From: JABCPE02 sp963530295
GTDB lineage: Bacteria > Bacteroidota > Bacteroidia > Flavobacteriales > Weeksellaceae
Direction: 5' to 3'
Assembly: GCA_963530295.1 (NCBI GenBank)
Contig: CAUSCF010000028.1
Span: 1 to 16,254, forward strand
Length of the DNA stretch: 16,254 bases
Translations under genes and position numbers: made by a program
Notes under the pieces: model-generated
Databases searched by the model: none
Told to the model about the DNA's origin: nothing
The model's input: only the letters and a program-made list of their open reading frames with translations
Shown: positions 7,207 to 15,261 of the stretch, in pieces
Numbering within the stretch: the stretch's first letter is position 1
How the letters are laid out: every line of letters begins with the position of its first letter

Positions 7207-8631
7207 ATGAATTCATTTATATTTAGATTATTTCCATTATTGATAATGACTCTCGGGGCTGTTGTCTATGGAATCAACTTTTTTTCGCCTCTTTCTAAGG
7301 AAGTTCTCTCTGGGACGCATTTTGTCATCGGTGGAGCTTTTTTATTTTATGCCATTTTGAAAAAAGACCTTACGACTTGGATACTTACCAGCATGATTGT
7401 GGGCGTGGTGATAGGTGTGGAGTTTCCTGGTGTAGCGATGGCTCTACAGCCTCTGAGCAGCGGGTTTATCAAATTAGTAAAAACCATTGTAGGCCCTATT
7501 CTATTTGCAACTCTGGTTTATGGAATTGCTGGACACTCTGACCTAAAACAAGTAGGAAGAATGGCGTGGAAGTCTTTACTCTATTTCAATGTAGCGACCA
7601 CTCTTGCTATCCTAATAGGTTTGGTATCCATCAATATATCCAATGCTGGTGTAGGGATAGATTTGAGCCAATTTCCTCAGCACGACCTGCCTACAGGTTC
7701 TGGAGTTAAGGAAAATGATTTAAAAGCCCTAAAACAAATTCCTGAAGCTGACCAATGGATATACAAAGTAACGGCTTTCTTTCGTGATATTTTCCCTGAA
7801 AATATTATAAAGTCTATTTATGAAAATCAGGTATTGCAAATTGTAGTTTTCTCTGTGGTTTTTGGTATCGGACTAGCTATGCTGGATGAAAAGAAGAAAA
7901 AGCCAATGATAGACTTTGTGGAAAGTCTAGCGGAAGTGATGTTTAAATACACTAAAATCGTGATGTACTTCGCTCCTGTCGGAGTAGGTGCAGCGATGGC
8001 ATATACGGTAGGACATATGGGAATAGACATTTTAAAATATTTGTTCTTACTCCTGCTGACTCTTTATGCTGCGATATTTGCATTTGTTATGCTGGTATTA
8101 CTGCCGTTGGCTATGTATCTGAAAATCCCAATCAAGAACTTCATTTCTGCTATCAAAGAACCTGTTTCTATCGCTTTTGCTACAACAAGTTCTGATGCTG
8201 CCTTACCTAAAGTAATGAGCAATATGGAAGCCTTTGGCGTGCCTCGTAGGATAGTTTCTTTTGTGGTACCTACGGGATATAGTTTTAATCTTGACGGAAC
8301 TGCGCTTTATCTATCATTAGCATCTATATTCGTGGCTCAAGCCGCTGGGATGGAATTGACTTTCGGGCAGCAGCTGCTGATGTGTCTTACATTAATGATT
8401 ACAAGTAAGGGAGTGGCAGCCATACCGAGAGCCTCTCTGATTGTCCTTATCGCTACAGCTGAGCAATTTGGGCTTCCGCTGATTATCATTTCTGCTATTT
8501 TAGGAATAGATGAACTGATGGACATGGGAAGAACCTCTTTGAATGTGATTGGGAACTGTATGGCTTCCGTTTTCATTGCAAAATGGGAAGGAGAATTTGA
8601 TCAAGAAAAAGCCGAAAATTATGGAAAATAG
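7207..8631 (+). CDS. Dicarboxylate/amino acid:cation symporter (DAACS/SLC1 family)
   Basis: Inner-membrane secondary transporter that takes up dicarboxylates such as glutamate, aspartate or C4-dicarboxylic acids with Na+ or H+. The C-terminal transport core is clear: hairpin 1 AFATTSSDAALP (323-334), TM7 motif NLDGT (361-365, normally NMDGT), hairpin 2 SKGVAAIPRAS (400-410) and TM8 DMGRTSLNVIGN (439-450) with the substrate-contacting Arg at 442. At 474 residues it is longer than typical members. Residues 1-50 add about two hydrophobic segments before canonical TM1, and there is a long loop at about 150-205. Position 450 is Asn where the archaeal Na+-coupled GltPh has Asp, which may bear on cation coupling (inference). 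The end overlaps the next gene by 11 bases. The exact substrate cannot be told. Confidence 0.93.
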   Translation: MNSFIFRLFPLLIMTLGAVVYGINFFSPLSKEVLSGTHFVIGGAFLFYAILKKDLTTWILTSMIVGVVIGVEFPGVAMALQPLSSGFIKLVKTIVGPILFATLVYGIAGHSDLKQVGRMAWKSLLYFNVATTLAILIGLVSINISNAGVGIDLSQFPQHDLPTGSGVKENDLKALKQIPEADQWIYKVTAFFRDIFPENIIKSIYENQVLQIVVFSVVFGIGLAMLDEKKKKPMIDFVESLAEVMFKYTKIVMYFAPVGVGAAMAYTVGHMGIDILKYLFLLLLTLYAAIFAFVMLVLLPLAMYLKIPIKNFISAIKEPVSIAFATTSSDAALPKVMSNMEAFGVPRRIVSFVVPTGYSFNLDGTALYLSLASIFVAQAAGMELTFGQQLLMCLTLMITSKGVAAIPRASLIVLIATAEQFGLPLIIISAILGIDELMDMGRTSLNVIGNCMASVFIAKWEGEFDQEKAENYGK

Positions 8632-9118
8632 AAAAAATCAATTGAGAAATATTTTTAGTATTTTGCTCATATCTTTCTCTGTAGGATTGTACGCACAGGA
8701 TGGTTTTTCTTTTAAAAGGAGTGTCCTTGACAAAACAGCTATTGGCTTGGATTACAACTACATTGGCAGAAATTCCCTCGCTGTAGGTATAGATTACAAT
8801 GCGGGAAGACAAGACAAATCCATTACAGTAGGAGCTTTTGGGCGCTATTTCAGAGGAGTAGACAGCAAAGACCATTTTATCCCAGAACTAAAAGTAGGAT
8901 ACTACGACGGTGGCGGATATGCTGGTATGATGGTTTCTACTAAACATTTCAGTCCTATCGTAGGTTTTTCTCTTTTGAAATTTATGAATGTTTATGGTGG
9001 ATATTCTATTCCTTTTGATTCTGAAAAGAACCTAAATGGCTTTTCTATAGGAGTAAGTATCAATATAGGTCTGACCTATATGAGTAAATATTACGATAAA
9101 TTCGTTTTTATGCGATAA
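8621..9118 (+). CDS. Small secreted, probably outer-membrane beta-barrel protein
   Basis: I do not recognise a named family. The chosen ATG (8621) gives 165 residues beginning with a clear signal peptide: a basic start (MENRKNQLRN), a hydrophobic core (11-23) and a probable cleavage LYA-Q after residue 25. An upstream in-frame start at 8549 would add 24 residues that only read the symporter gene in another frame and would bury the signal peptide, so I reject it. The mature part is rich in Gly, Tyr and Phe in alternating patterns (for example TAIGLDYNYIGRNSLAVGID, SITVGAFGRYFRG, FSIGVSINIGLTYM), as in short outer-membrane barrels of 6-8 strands. The start overlaps the symporter stop by 11 bases, implying translational coupling and one mRNA. 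A strong hairpin terminator follows at once. Confidence 0.8.
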   Translation: MENRKNQLRNIFSILLISFSVGLYAQDGFSFKRSVLDKTAIGLDYNYIGRNSLAVGIDYNAGRQDKSITVGAFGRYFRGVDSKDHFIPELKVGYYDGGGYAGMMVSTKHFSPIVGFSLLKFMNVYGGYSIPFDSEKNLNGFSIGVSINIGLTYMSKYYDKFVFMR

Positions 9119-9146
9119 AAAAACTCCACTAAATGTGGAGTTTTTT
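9118..9146. terminator. Bidirectional rho-independent terminator
   Basis: Perfect hairpin with arms 9118-9129 and 9135-9146 (core CTCCAC/GTGGAG flanked by A6/T6) and a 5-base loop. The A and T runs let it work in both directions. It lies between the stop of the plus-strand barrel-protein gene (9118) and the stop of minus-strand ftsZ (9151), and so serves both converging units. Confidence 0.92.
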
Positions 9147-9150
9147 ATTT

Positions 9151-11049
9151 TTAATCTACATCTTTATTTAAGAATCTATTTCGTCTTACTTCCATTTTTC
9201 CTTTGTCATTTTCGGAAATAAAACTAGATATTTTTTGTTCCCTATCTAATGGATTTTCAAAATCAACATCTATATTTCTTCTTCTAAAAGCAGGAATCAT
9301 TTCGTAGATGTCTATTTTTTTCTCATCATTTCCTTGAAATCTAGAAGAATTAAACTCTTTTAATTTATTTCTTCTTTCCTGTATTCTGCTATCTTCCTCT
9401 TCCGTTCTTCTTTTCTCGATGATGGTAAATTCCTCTTTTTGTTCTACATTAGGAAAATCATTTTTAGAAGTTTGTGGCTGAGATTGATTATTAGTTACAG
9501 AAACTTTTGGTTCTTCTTTTTGAGGAGCAGTTTCCTCTCTCATTTCCACTCTAAAATTAATAGGGGCTTCTTTCACTTGAAAAGAAAAATCTTCTTCTTT
9601 TGGTTTATCTTCCTCTAAATCAAAAGTAAAAGAAACTGGCTCCAGCTCAGCATAAGAAAATAAATCATATTCTTTCACTGGCTCTTCTTCCTCTTGAAAA
9701 AAAGAAGGTTCTTCTTCCTCTCTGAATTTAAAACCTGTCGCGAAATCATCCTCTCTTCTCTCCTCTAGCACAGTTGTCTGATGAAAATCAAACTTTTCTT
9801 CCGCTTTTTCTACCAAAAAACTATTGGTAGGGAAATTAGAATTAGAATTGTTATTAGAGTTAGAATTATTATCTAAACGAAAAAACTGTCTTTTCTGTTC
9901 TTCTCTAATTTCTTGTCTATTACTTGGTCTGCGAACATCATTCACAGGAGTTTCTTTAACGGGTTGAGATTCTACAACTGGTATATCTGGTTTTTTAATA
10001 CCTCCATTCAAATCATGAATAATACGCTCTGCTGGTATCACTGTATTCTTCTCATGTTCAGGAGCAAATCCTGTCGCTACCACCAAGACCTTAATAGACT
10101 CTCCTAATCCATCCTCTGTTCCTACCCCGAAAATCACATCCGCCTTATTTCCTCCTCCCGCTTCATTCTGAATATAACTACTAATGAATTTGATTTCATT
10201 CATTTTCGCTTTATGCTCTTCTCCACTTAGAATAAGAAGCATAACTTTTTTCGCTCCTGTAATCTTATTATCATTCAATAGTGGAGAATCCAGCGCTCTC
10301 TTCACTGCATCTTCTGCTCTATTCTCTCCTGATGCTATTCCTATGGACATCAACGCTGTTCCTGAATTTTCAAGGACAGTCTTAGCATCACGGAAGTCTA
10401 TATTAACTTTAAACGGAGCGGTAATGACCTCTGCCATACCCTTCGCTGCATTGGTCAGCACCTCGTTGGCTTGAGAAAACGCTTCTTCGTAGTCTAAATC
10501 AGGATATTGTTCTGCTAGTCTATCATTATTGATAATAATCAAAGAATCTACATTTTCTCTTAGTTTTTCTAATCCAGTATGAGCTTGTTCCAGCCTTCTT
10601 TTTCCTTCAAAATCAAAAGGCAAAGTTACAATAGCTACCGTAAGAATACCCAACTCTTTAGCAACCTGAGCAACCACTGGCGCAGCACCCGTACCTGTAC
10701 CACCACCCATGCCTGCGGTGATGAATACCATTTTGGTGTTATGACCAAGTGCTTCTCGGATATCGTCCATACTTTCAATAGCAGCCTTTTCTCCTACTTC
10801 TGGATCTGCTCCCGCACCAAGTCCTTCTGTTGTTCTTGTTCCGAGCTGAACTTTATTAGAAACGGAATGCTCATCCAATGCCTGTGCATCTGTATTTAGT
10901 ACGATGAAATCAACTCCATGAATCCCTCTTTCGTACATGTGTTGTAATGCATTGTTTCCTCCACCACCTACACCAATTACTTTAATGATAGATGATCTGT
11001 CTTTAGGTGCTTTGAAGTCTATTTCTATATCTTGATTAAAACCTCCCAT
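9151..11049 (-). CDS. ftsZ: Cell division protein FtsZ with long C-terminal extension
   Basis: Tubulin-like GTPase that polymerises into the Z ring at the division site. The globular domain (about 20-335) is canonical: GVGGGGNNAL (26-35), the tubulin signature GGGTGTG (115-121), and the T7 loop NIDFRD (216-221) with the catalytic acidic residues. The protein is 632 residues, against roughly 380 in E. coli. The extra length is a disordered-looking, Glu- and Lys-rich linker (about 340-575) with an Asn/Ser run (394-405) and two EEEEP blocks. The motif YEMIPAFRRRNID (582-594) resembles the conserved C-terminal peptide that binds FtsA in other bacteria (IPAFLRK type). Here about 38 charged residues follow it. 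It is the last gene of the division operon, 47 bases after ftsA, and ends at a shared terminator. Confidence 0.98.
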   Translation of the reverse strand: MGGFNQDIEIDFKAPKDRSSIIKVIGVGGGGNNALQHMYERGIHGVDFIVLNTDAQALDEHSVSNKVQLGTRTTEGLGAGADPEVGEKAAIESMDDIREALGHNTKMVFITAGMGGGTGTGAAPVVAQVAKELGILTVAIVTLPFDFEGKRRLEQAHTGLEKLRENVDSLIIINNDRLAEQYPDLDYEEAFSQANEVLTNAAKGMAEVITAPFKVNIDFRDAKTVLENSGTALMSIGIASGENRAEDAVKRALDSPLLNDNKITGAKKVMLLILSGEEHKAKMNEIKFISSYIQNEAGGGNKADVIFGVGTEDGLGESIKVLVVATGFAPEHEKNTVIPAERIIHDLNGGIKKPDIPVVESQPVKETPVNDVRRPSNRQEIREEQKRQFFRLDNNSNSNNNSNSNFPTNSFLVEKAEEKFDFHQTTVLEERREDDFATGFKFREEEEPSFFQEEEEPVKEYDLFSYAELEPVSFTFDLEEDKPKEEDFSFQVKEAPINFRVEMREETAPQKEEPKVSVTNNQSQPQTSKNDFPNVEQKEEFTIIEKRRTEEEDSRIQERRNKLKEFNSSRFQGNDEKKIDIYEMIPAFRRRNIDVDFENPLDREQKISSFISENDKGKMEVRRNRFLNKDVD

Positions 11050-11096
11050 AGTTTATGTTATCTTTTTATATCCTTGTTTTTATTGTTTTCTTTTAA

Positions 11097-12479
11097 TTAA
11101 TTTTCTTCTTCCTCAAAAAAATTCTTAAACTTTTTCATGAAACGCACACTCCATGCTTCTTTTTTAGGCTCTTCCTGAACCTCTTTTGTTGATACAATTT
11201 CAGGCTGCTTCTCCACAGGTTTTGGAGCTACCTCTTCTACTGGTTTAGAAACCTCCTCTTTTTTGTGTTGTATCTCTAGATTTTCTTGTTTTTCATTGAT
11301 TCTGAGACTCTCCATCAGTAACCCAATAGCTGTGGAATACTCTGGACTTCTCAAAAGCTGGTTTTTATCATTAATGATGTACTCATTGGCATAGCCTATT
11401 CTACAGTCAAATCCTGTTACATAATTTGCCAACTGACGAAGGTTTTTCAAGTTGGAACCTCCACCTGTAAGTACCATTCCTGCGATAAGTTTTCTTTTCT
11501 GCTCATTAACTCCGTAGGATTTCATTTCATAAGCTCCATAGGATTTTAATTCATTATTTACCATCTCTAGGATTTCCTCCACTCTCGCACTGATAATACT
11601 TGCAAGGGATTTCAAAGAAATTTCCTTTTCCTCTCTTCCGTGAAGCCCTGGTATGGTAACATAAGCATTTTCTTTTTCTAATTCAGGAACTGCTGAACCA
11701 AAATTTATCTTTAACTGCTCTGCGTGTTTTTCTATAATAGAACAACCCTCTTTGATATCTTCCGTGATGATTCCTCCTCCGTAAGGTATAACGCAAGTAT
11801 GACGGATAATATTATCCTTAAAAACAGCTACATCTGTAGTTCCTCCTCCTATATCTACAATCGCCACTCCTGCTTCTTTCTCCTCTTGAGTAAGAACAGC
11901 CTCAGCAGATGCCAGCGGCTCCAAAGTCAAAGCTTCTAGTTCCAGACCTGCTTCTTTGACACATCGAACCACATTTTTGATGGACGCCATCTGTCCCACT
12001 ACCACATGAAACTTAGCTTCTAGACGAGTTCCATGCATACCTATTGGCTCTATAATTTCTTCTTCAGAATCTACTTTATATTCTTGTGGAAGGACATGGA
12101 TAATTTCTTCACCAGGATGCACAGCTATTTTCTTAACCTGCTCCTTTAGTTTTGATATATCCACTTCTGTGATATATGACTCTGGGTCTTGTCTCCCTAT
12201 ATAATCTGTATGCTGCAAGGAACGGATATGTTTCCCCGCAATACCAACAGTTACTTTTTTGATAGGAACTTTTGCCGACTTTTCTGCTTCGCTGATAGCA
12301 GCTTTAATGGAACTAATGGTATGAGCGATGTTATGCACTATACCTTTTCGTACACCGAGACTCTTGCTCTTTCCTACTCCCATCACCTCTATTTTCCCAT
12401 GAGCACCTCTACGCCCTACTATGGCTACTATCTTTGTCGTCCCTATATCTAGTCCTACTGAATATTCATTTGCTTCCAT
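11097..12479 (-). CDS. ftsA: Cell division protein FtsA
   Basis: Actin-like ATPase that anchors FtsZ filaments to the inner membrane and recruits later division proteins. The actin-fold phosphate loops are clear: DIGTTK (11-16), VDIGGGTTD (208-216) and LTGGGSNL (337-344). The region about 85-165 corresponds to the FtsA-specific SHS2/1C subdomain, which replaces actin subdomain 1B. A Pro/Glu/Lys-rich linker (about 395-440) leads to a C-terminal amphipathic helix (WSVRFMKKFKNFF, 443-455), the membrane-targeting segment. At 460 residues it is somewhat longer than E. coli FtsA (420), mostly through the linker. An 8-residue duplication lies at 312-327, just before the second GGG loop. It sits between ftsQ (18 bases upstream) and ftsZ. 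Confidence 0.97.
   Translation of the reverse strand: MEANEYSVGLDIGTTKIVAIVGRRGAHGKIEVMGVGKSKSLGVRKGIVHNIAHTISSIKAAISEAEKSAKVPIKKVTVGIAGKHIRSLQHTDYIGRQDPESYITEVDISKLKEQVKKIAVHPGEEIIHVLPQEYKVDSEEEIIEPIGMHGTRLEAKFHVVVGQMASIKNVVRCVKEAGLELEALTLEPLASAEAVLTQEEKEAGVAIVDIGGGTTDVAVFKDNIIRHTCVIPYGGGIITEDIKEGCSIIEKHAEQLKINFGSAVPELEKENAYVTIPGLHGREEKEISLKSLASIISARVEEILEMVNNELKSYGAYEMKSYGVNEQKRKLIAGMVLTGGGSNLKNLRQLANYVTGFDCRIGYANEYIINDKNQLLRSPEYSTAIGLLMESLRINEKQENLEIQHKKEEVSKPVEEVAPKPVEKQPEIVSTKEVQEEPKKEAWSVRFMKKFKNFFEEEEN
11505..11552 (-). repeat. Imperfect 24-bp tandem duplication inside ftsA
   Basis: Two adjacent 24-bp units (11505-11528 and 11529-11552) match at 19 of 24 positions and stay in frame. 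They encode KSYGAYEM followed by KSYGVNEQ (FtsA 312-327). The pattern suggests an in-frame duplication that has since diverged. It lies in a probable surface segment ahead of the nucleotide-binding loop LTGGGSNL. Confidence 0.7.
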
Positions 12480-12497
12480 CTAATATTCGTGTTTTTA

Positions 12498-13364
12498 CTA
12501 TTTCTTTTTATCTTTGTTTTCCTCTGATTTCTCAGATTTTGGTTTTGTTTCTTCTTTTTTGCTTTCAGTGTCAGAGTCTTTCTTTACTTCCTCTTTATTT
12601 TTTTCATCAGGTTTATAGACTCTTTCTTTGGATTCTTTATCTTCATTTCCCTTTCGTAGAGTAGTTACTATTTGATTATCGTATTTCACTGAAATCTTTG
12701 AATATTTCATTTGGTCTTGATAAATCAAATATTTTTCTACAAAAGTCTTAAATCCTTTTATCTTAAACCCTAAATTTTCGAGTCTTCCCAGTTCCACAAC
12801 ATAGTTCCCATCATTGGTCATCAGATAATAATCATTTCCCTTTTTACTAATCCCAACAAAAAAATTTTTGCTAAAATCATCTCTATTTATGATTTTCACA
12901 AGATCCACCAGCATGGGATATTCCTCTGGATTTACCTTTCCAGAAACCAACATACACTGGTAGGAGTAGTCACCAGACGCAGGGAATTCCACTCCTTTTT
13001 CATCTACATAAAAAGATTTATCTTTTTTTGAAAGCCGAAAAATAGGAATTCTCTGGCTAATATCCAAATTTAATTGTCCATTTAGTTTCAAGTAAACATT
13101 CGCACTATCCACCATGGGCATTGCTCTTATCGCTCTCTCCAAGGACAAAATATTCAAATCTCCTATCCTATTTGTGGGGTTCTCTCTTCTTATGATTTCT
13201 CTGACAATTTTATCATTGATAAAAAATACAGGTTCTTTTTGCAGCATTTTCACTACGATATCCTCCACAGGTCTATTATTAAACCTTTGTAAAGAAAATC
13301 TGAGCAGAAATATCCAAATTCCCGCTACGAAAATGATTTTCAAAAACCTATACTTCTTTTTCAT
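12498..13364 (-). CDS. ftsQ: Cell division protein FtsQ (DivIB family)
   Basis: Bitopic inner-membrane protein that, with its FtsL/FtsB-type partners, links the Z ring to septal peptidoglycan synthesis. Visible features are a short basic cytoplasmic start (MKKKYRFLK), one transmembrane helix (about 9-23), a POTRA-like region (about 35-105) and a periplasmic beta domain ending in the conserved-looking stretch YSKISVKYDNQIVTTLRK (221-238). The last 50 residues (239-288) are almost only Lys, Glu, Asp and Ser, probably disordered and periplasmic. The sequence family is weakly conserved, so the call rests partly on position: murC ends 2 bases away on one side and ftsA starts 18 bases on the other. 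The 288-residue length is close to E. coli FtsQ (276). Confidence 0.9.
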   Translation of the reverse strand: MKKKYRFLKIIFVAGIWIFLLRFSLQRFNNRPVEDIVVKMLQKEPVFFINDKIVREIIRRENPTNRIGDLNILSLERAIRAMPMVDSANVYLKLNGQLNLDISQRIPIFRLSKKDKSFYVDEKGVEFPASGDYSYQCMLVSGKVNPEEYPMLVDLVKIINRDDFSKNFFVGISKKGNDYYLMTNDGNYVVELGRLENLGFKIKGFKTFVEKYLIYQDQMKYSKISVKYDNQIVTTLRKGNEDKESKERVYKPDEKNKEEVKKDSDTESKKEETKPKSEKSEENKDKKK

Positions 13365-13366
13365 TC

Positions 13367-14716
13367 TTATCTATTCTCCAACCACTCCACTATGCCGTCA
13401 TAGAGGGTGTCTATATTTCCTGCACCTACCGTGAGCAGAACATCAAAATCCTTACTTTTGATTTTATCAAATGCAGCCGCAAGGGTAGAAACTTCTTTAT
13501 TTTGCAAATTTACTTTTTCTAACAACCACTCGGAAGTAATTTCAGAAAAATTTTCTTGTAATTCTCTCGCTGGGTAAATATCCAGCAGCAGCAGTTCATC
13601 TGCTTTGGACAGACTTTCTGCGAAACCATCTGCAAAATCCTTCGTTCTGCTGAAAAGATGCGGCTGAAAAACCACCAAAAGTTTTTTATCAGGATTAAAT
13701 TCTCGGATGGAATTTATCACGGCATTCAACTCTGTCGGGTGGTGGGCGTAGTCATCTACATAGATTTTTCCATCGGCAAATTTGTGTTTGGTATAACGGC
13801 GTTTTATCCCTTTGAAACCAGCTATTGCTTTCTTCAAAACATCAAAATCCACTCCAAGATGATGAAGCAGAGCCAATGCTCCTGTGGCGTTTTCTACATT
13901 GTGTATCCCTGGGATTTCCCACTCAAACTGGTAGGTTTCTCCATCTTTTGTATGAAAATCAAAACTGATTTTTTCGCCTTTCATTTGGAGGTTATTGGAG
14001 TAATAATCCGCCTTCTCATTCACTGCATAAGTCTGGGCATTTCTAGTGATTTTTATTCCTTTTCTTACAAAAAGTTGGCGGTCATCTGGAACCAAATTCG
14101 CAAAATCCTCAAAACCCTGCTCTATATTTTCTTTGTCACCATATATATCGAGATGGTCGGCATCCGTAGAAGTTATTATCGCCCAGTCTGGTGACAGATT
14201 GAGGAAACTTCGGTCGTATTCATCGGCTTCCAAAACGGAATATTGATTGCCATTAAACATAAAATTAGACCCAAAATTCTCCGAAATTCCTCCTAAAAAA
14301 GCCGAAAACGGAAGTCCAGCCTCCTTGCAGAGATGAGCCACAAGGCAGGAAGTGGTCGTTTTTCCATGAGTTCCCGCCACTGCGATGCATTCGGTATTTT
14401 CGGTAACCATTCCCAAGACTTTTGCTCGTTTCAAAACTGAAAATCCCTGCTGATTGAAATAATCCAAAATCTGCAGTTCCTTAATCGCTGGCGTAAAAAT
14501 CACAAGCGTTTCATCCTTATCTAAAACACTGATTTCCTCAGTAATTCCATCTTTAAACTGGATAGCAATTCCCTCTTCCTGCAGTTTTTTAGTCAGTTTG
14601 GTTTCTGTTTTATCATATCCTAAAACATTCTTTCCCAGACTTTTAAAATACCTTGCAAGGGCAGACATTCCTATTCCGCCAATTCCTATGAAATAAAAGT
14701 TTTTATATTGTTTCAT
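13367..14716 (-). CDS. murC: UDP-N-acetylmuramate--L-alanine ligase
   Basis: Cytoplasmic ATP-dependent ligase that adds L-alanine to UDP-MurNAc, the first step of the peptidoglycan stem peptide. Domain order is clear: N-terminal UDP-binding GIGGIGMSAL (11-20), the ATPase P-loop GTHGKTTT (115-122), EADEYD (163-168), IHNVENA (271-277), DDYAHHPTE (321-329) and FQPHLFSRTKDF (350-361) in the C-terminal domain. Two starts are possible. A TTG at 14734 overlaps the upstream stop codon and gives 455 residues. The ATG at 14716 gives 449 residues and places the first beta strand directly after the start, as in other MurC proteins. I chose the ATG; it leaves 14 bases after the zinc-ribbon gene. ftsQ starts 2 bases after its stop. 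Confidence 0.97.
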   Translation of the reverse strand: MKQYKNFYFIGIGGIGMSALARYFKSLGKNVLGYDKTETKLTKKLQEEGIAIQFKDGITEEISVLDKDETLVIFTPAIKELQILDYFNQQGFSVLKRAKVLGMVTENTECIAVAGTHGKTTTSCLVAHLCKEAGLPFSAFLGGISENFGSNFMFNGNQYSVLEADEYDRSFLNLSPDWAIITSTDADHLDIYGDKENIEQGFEDFANLVPDDRQLFVRKGIKITRNAQTYAVNEKADYYSNNLQMKGEKISFDFHTKDGETYQFEWEIPGIHNVENATGALALLHHLGVDFDVLKKAIAGFKGIKRRYTKHKFADGKIYVDDYAHHPTELNAVINSIREFNPDKKLLVVFQPHLFSRTKDFADGFAESLSKADELLLLDIYPARELQENFSEITSEWLLEKVNLQNKEVSTLAAAFDKIKSKDFDVLLTVGAGNIDTLYDGIVEWLENR

Positions 14717-14730
14717 TTCTGATATTCTAT

Positions 14731-15258
14731 TCAAATTTTCGCTATTTCTTCTTCTACTTCTTTTATTTTACCAATCCAAAAATCAATGGCATCTTCATTT
14801 TTCACAAAACCATTTTTTGATTTTAGTTTTGAAGGAATTCGACAGATGTAATAAAAATTTTTGTCATTATCCCTTTGTATTTCAGCTTTACTTGCTGGTT
14901 CTATTCTACTTCTAAAAAACTTAAGCTGCTCTTCATACCCTTCCCTAATTCCTTTAAAATAGGAAAGAAGCGCATCTCTGTCCCGCGGGATATAGCCAGG
15001 TCCTGAGCAGCCACAGGAATGAAAGGTAATCCCTACTTGATAGAGTTTTTGAATATGTTCCCACGCTTTTTTATCATTTTTAGATGGCGAAGCAAAATCT
15101 AGTCCCATGTTTGCCATAGGTTTGCCACACTGAGGACATTTGGCGATATCACTCTGCCTGCCTTCTCTGATGTCATAAAAAAGCCTTCTTTTAAAGGTTT
15201 TCCTACAATTAAAACATGCATAATGCGGTTTGTAAGAAACCATCGCATATCTACACAT
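14731..15258 (-). CDS. Unrecognised zinc-ribbon protein between murG and murC
   Basis: 175 residues that I cannot assign to a named family. Two cysteine pairs, CFNC (15-18) and CPQC (41-44), are spaced as in a four-cysteine zinc ribbon, with basic residues between (RKTFKRR). A further motif FHSCGCSGPG (79-88) has two more cysteines and glycines and is followed by YIPRDRDALLSYF. The C-terminal third is charged and helical with no membrane segment or signal peptide, so the protein is probably cytoplasmic. It starts 3 bases after murG and ends 14 bases before the murC ATG, so it is co-transcribed with wall-synthesis genes. A second in-frame ATG at 15243 would remove five residues and keep all motifs except an isolated Cys2. 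A nucleic-acid or protein-binding role would be a guess from the zinc ribbon. Confidence 0.88.
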   Translation of the reverse strand: MCRYAMVSYKPHYACFNCRKTFKRRLFYDIREGRQSDIAKCPQCGKPMANMGLDFASPSKNDKKAWEHIQKLYQVGITFHSCGCSGPGYIPRDRDALLSYFKGIREGYEEQLKFFRSRIEPASKAEIQRDNDKNFYYICRIPSKLKSKNGFVKNEDAIDFWIGKIKEVEEEIAKI

Positions 15259-15261
15259 TGG

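Noticed and set aside
8549..8620. Longer start for the barrel-like protein
   Set aside because: The added 24 residues overlap the symporter's coding end in another frame and would bury the signal peptide that begins at 8621.
10579..10899. 106-residue plus-strand frame opposite ftsZ
   Set aside because: Antisense shadow over the FtsZ GTPase domain, with no independent support.
13658..14194. 178-residue plus-strand frame opposite murC
   Set aside because: Antisense shadow of murC; its residues mirror the conserved codons on the other strand.
14717..14734. TTG start for murC overlapping the upstream stop
   Set aside because: An ATG 18 bases downstream gives the normal MurC N-terminus, and the six added residues match nothing in the family.
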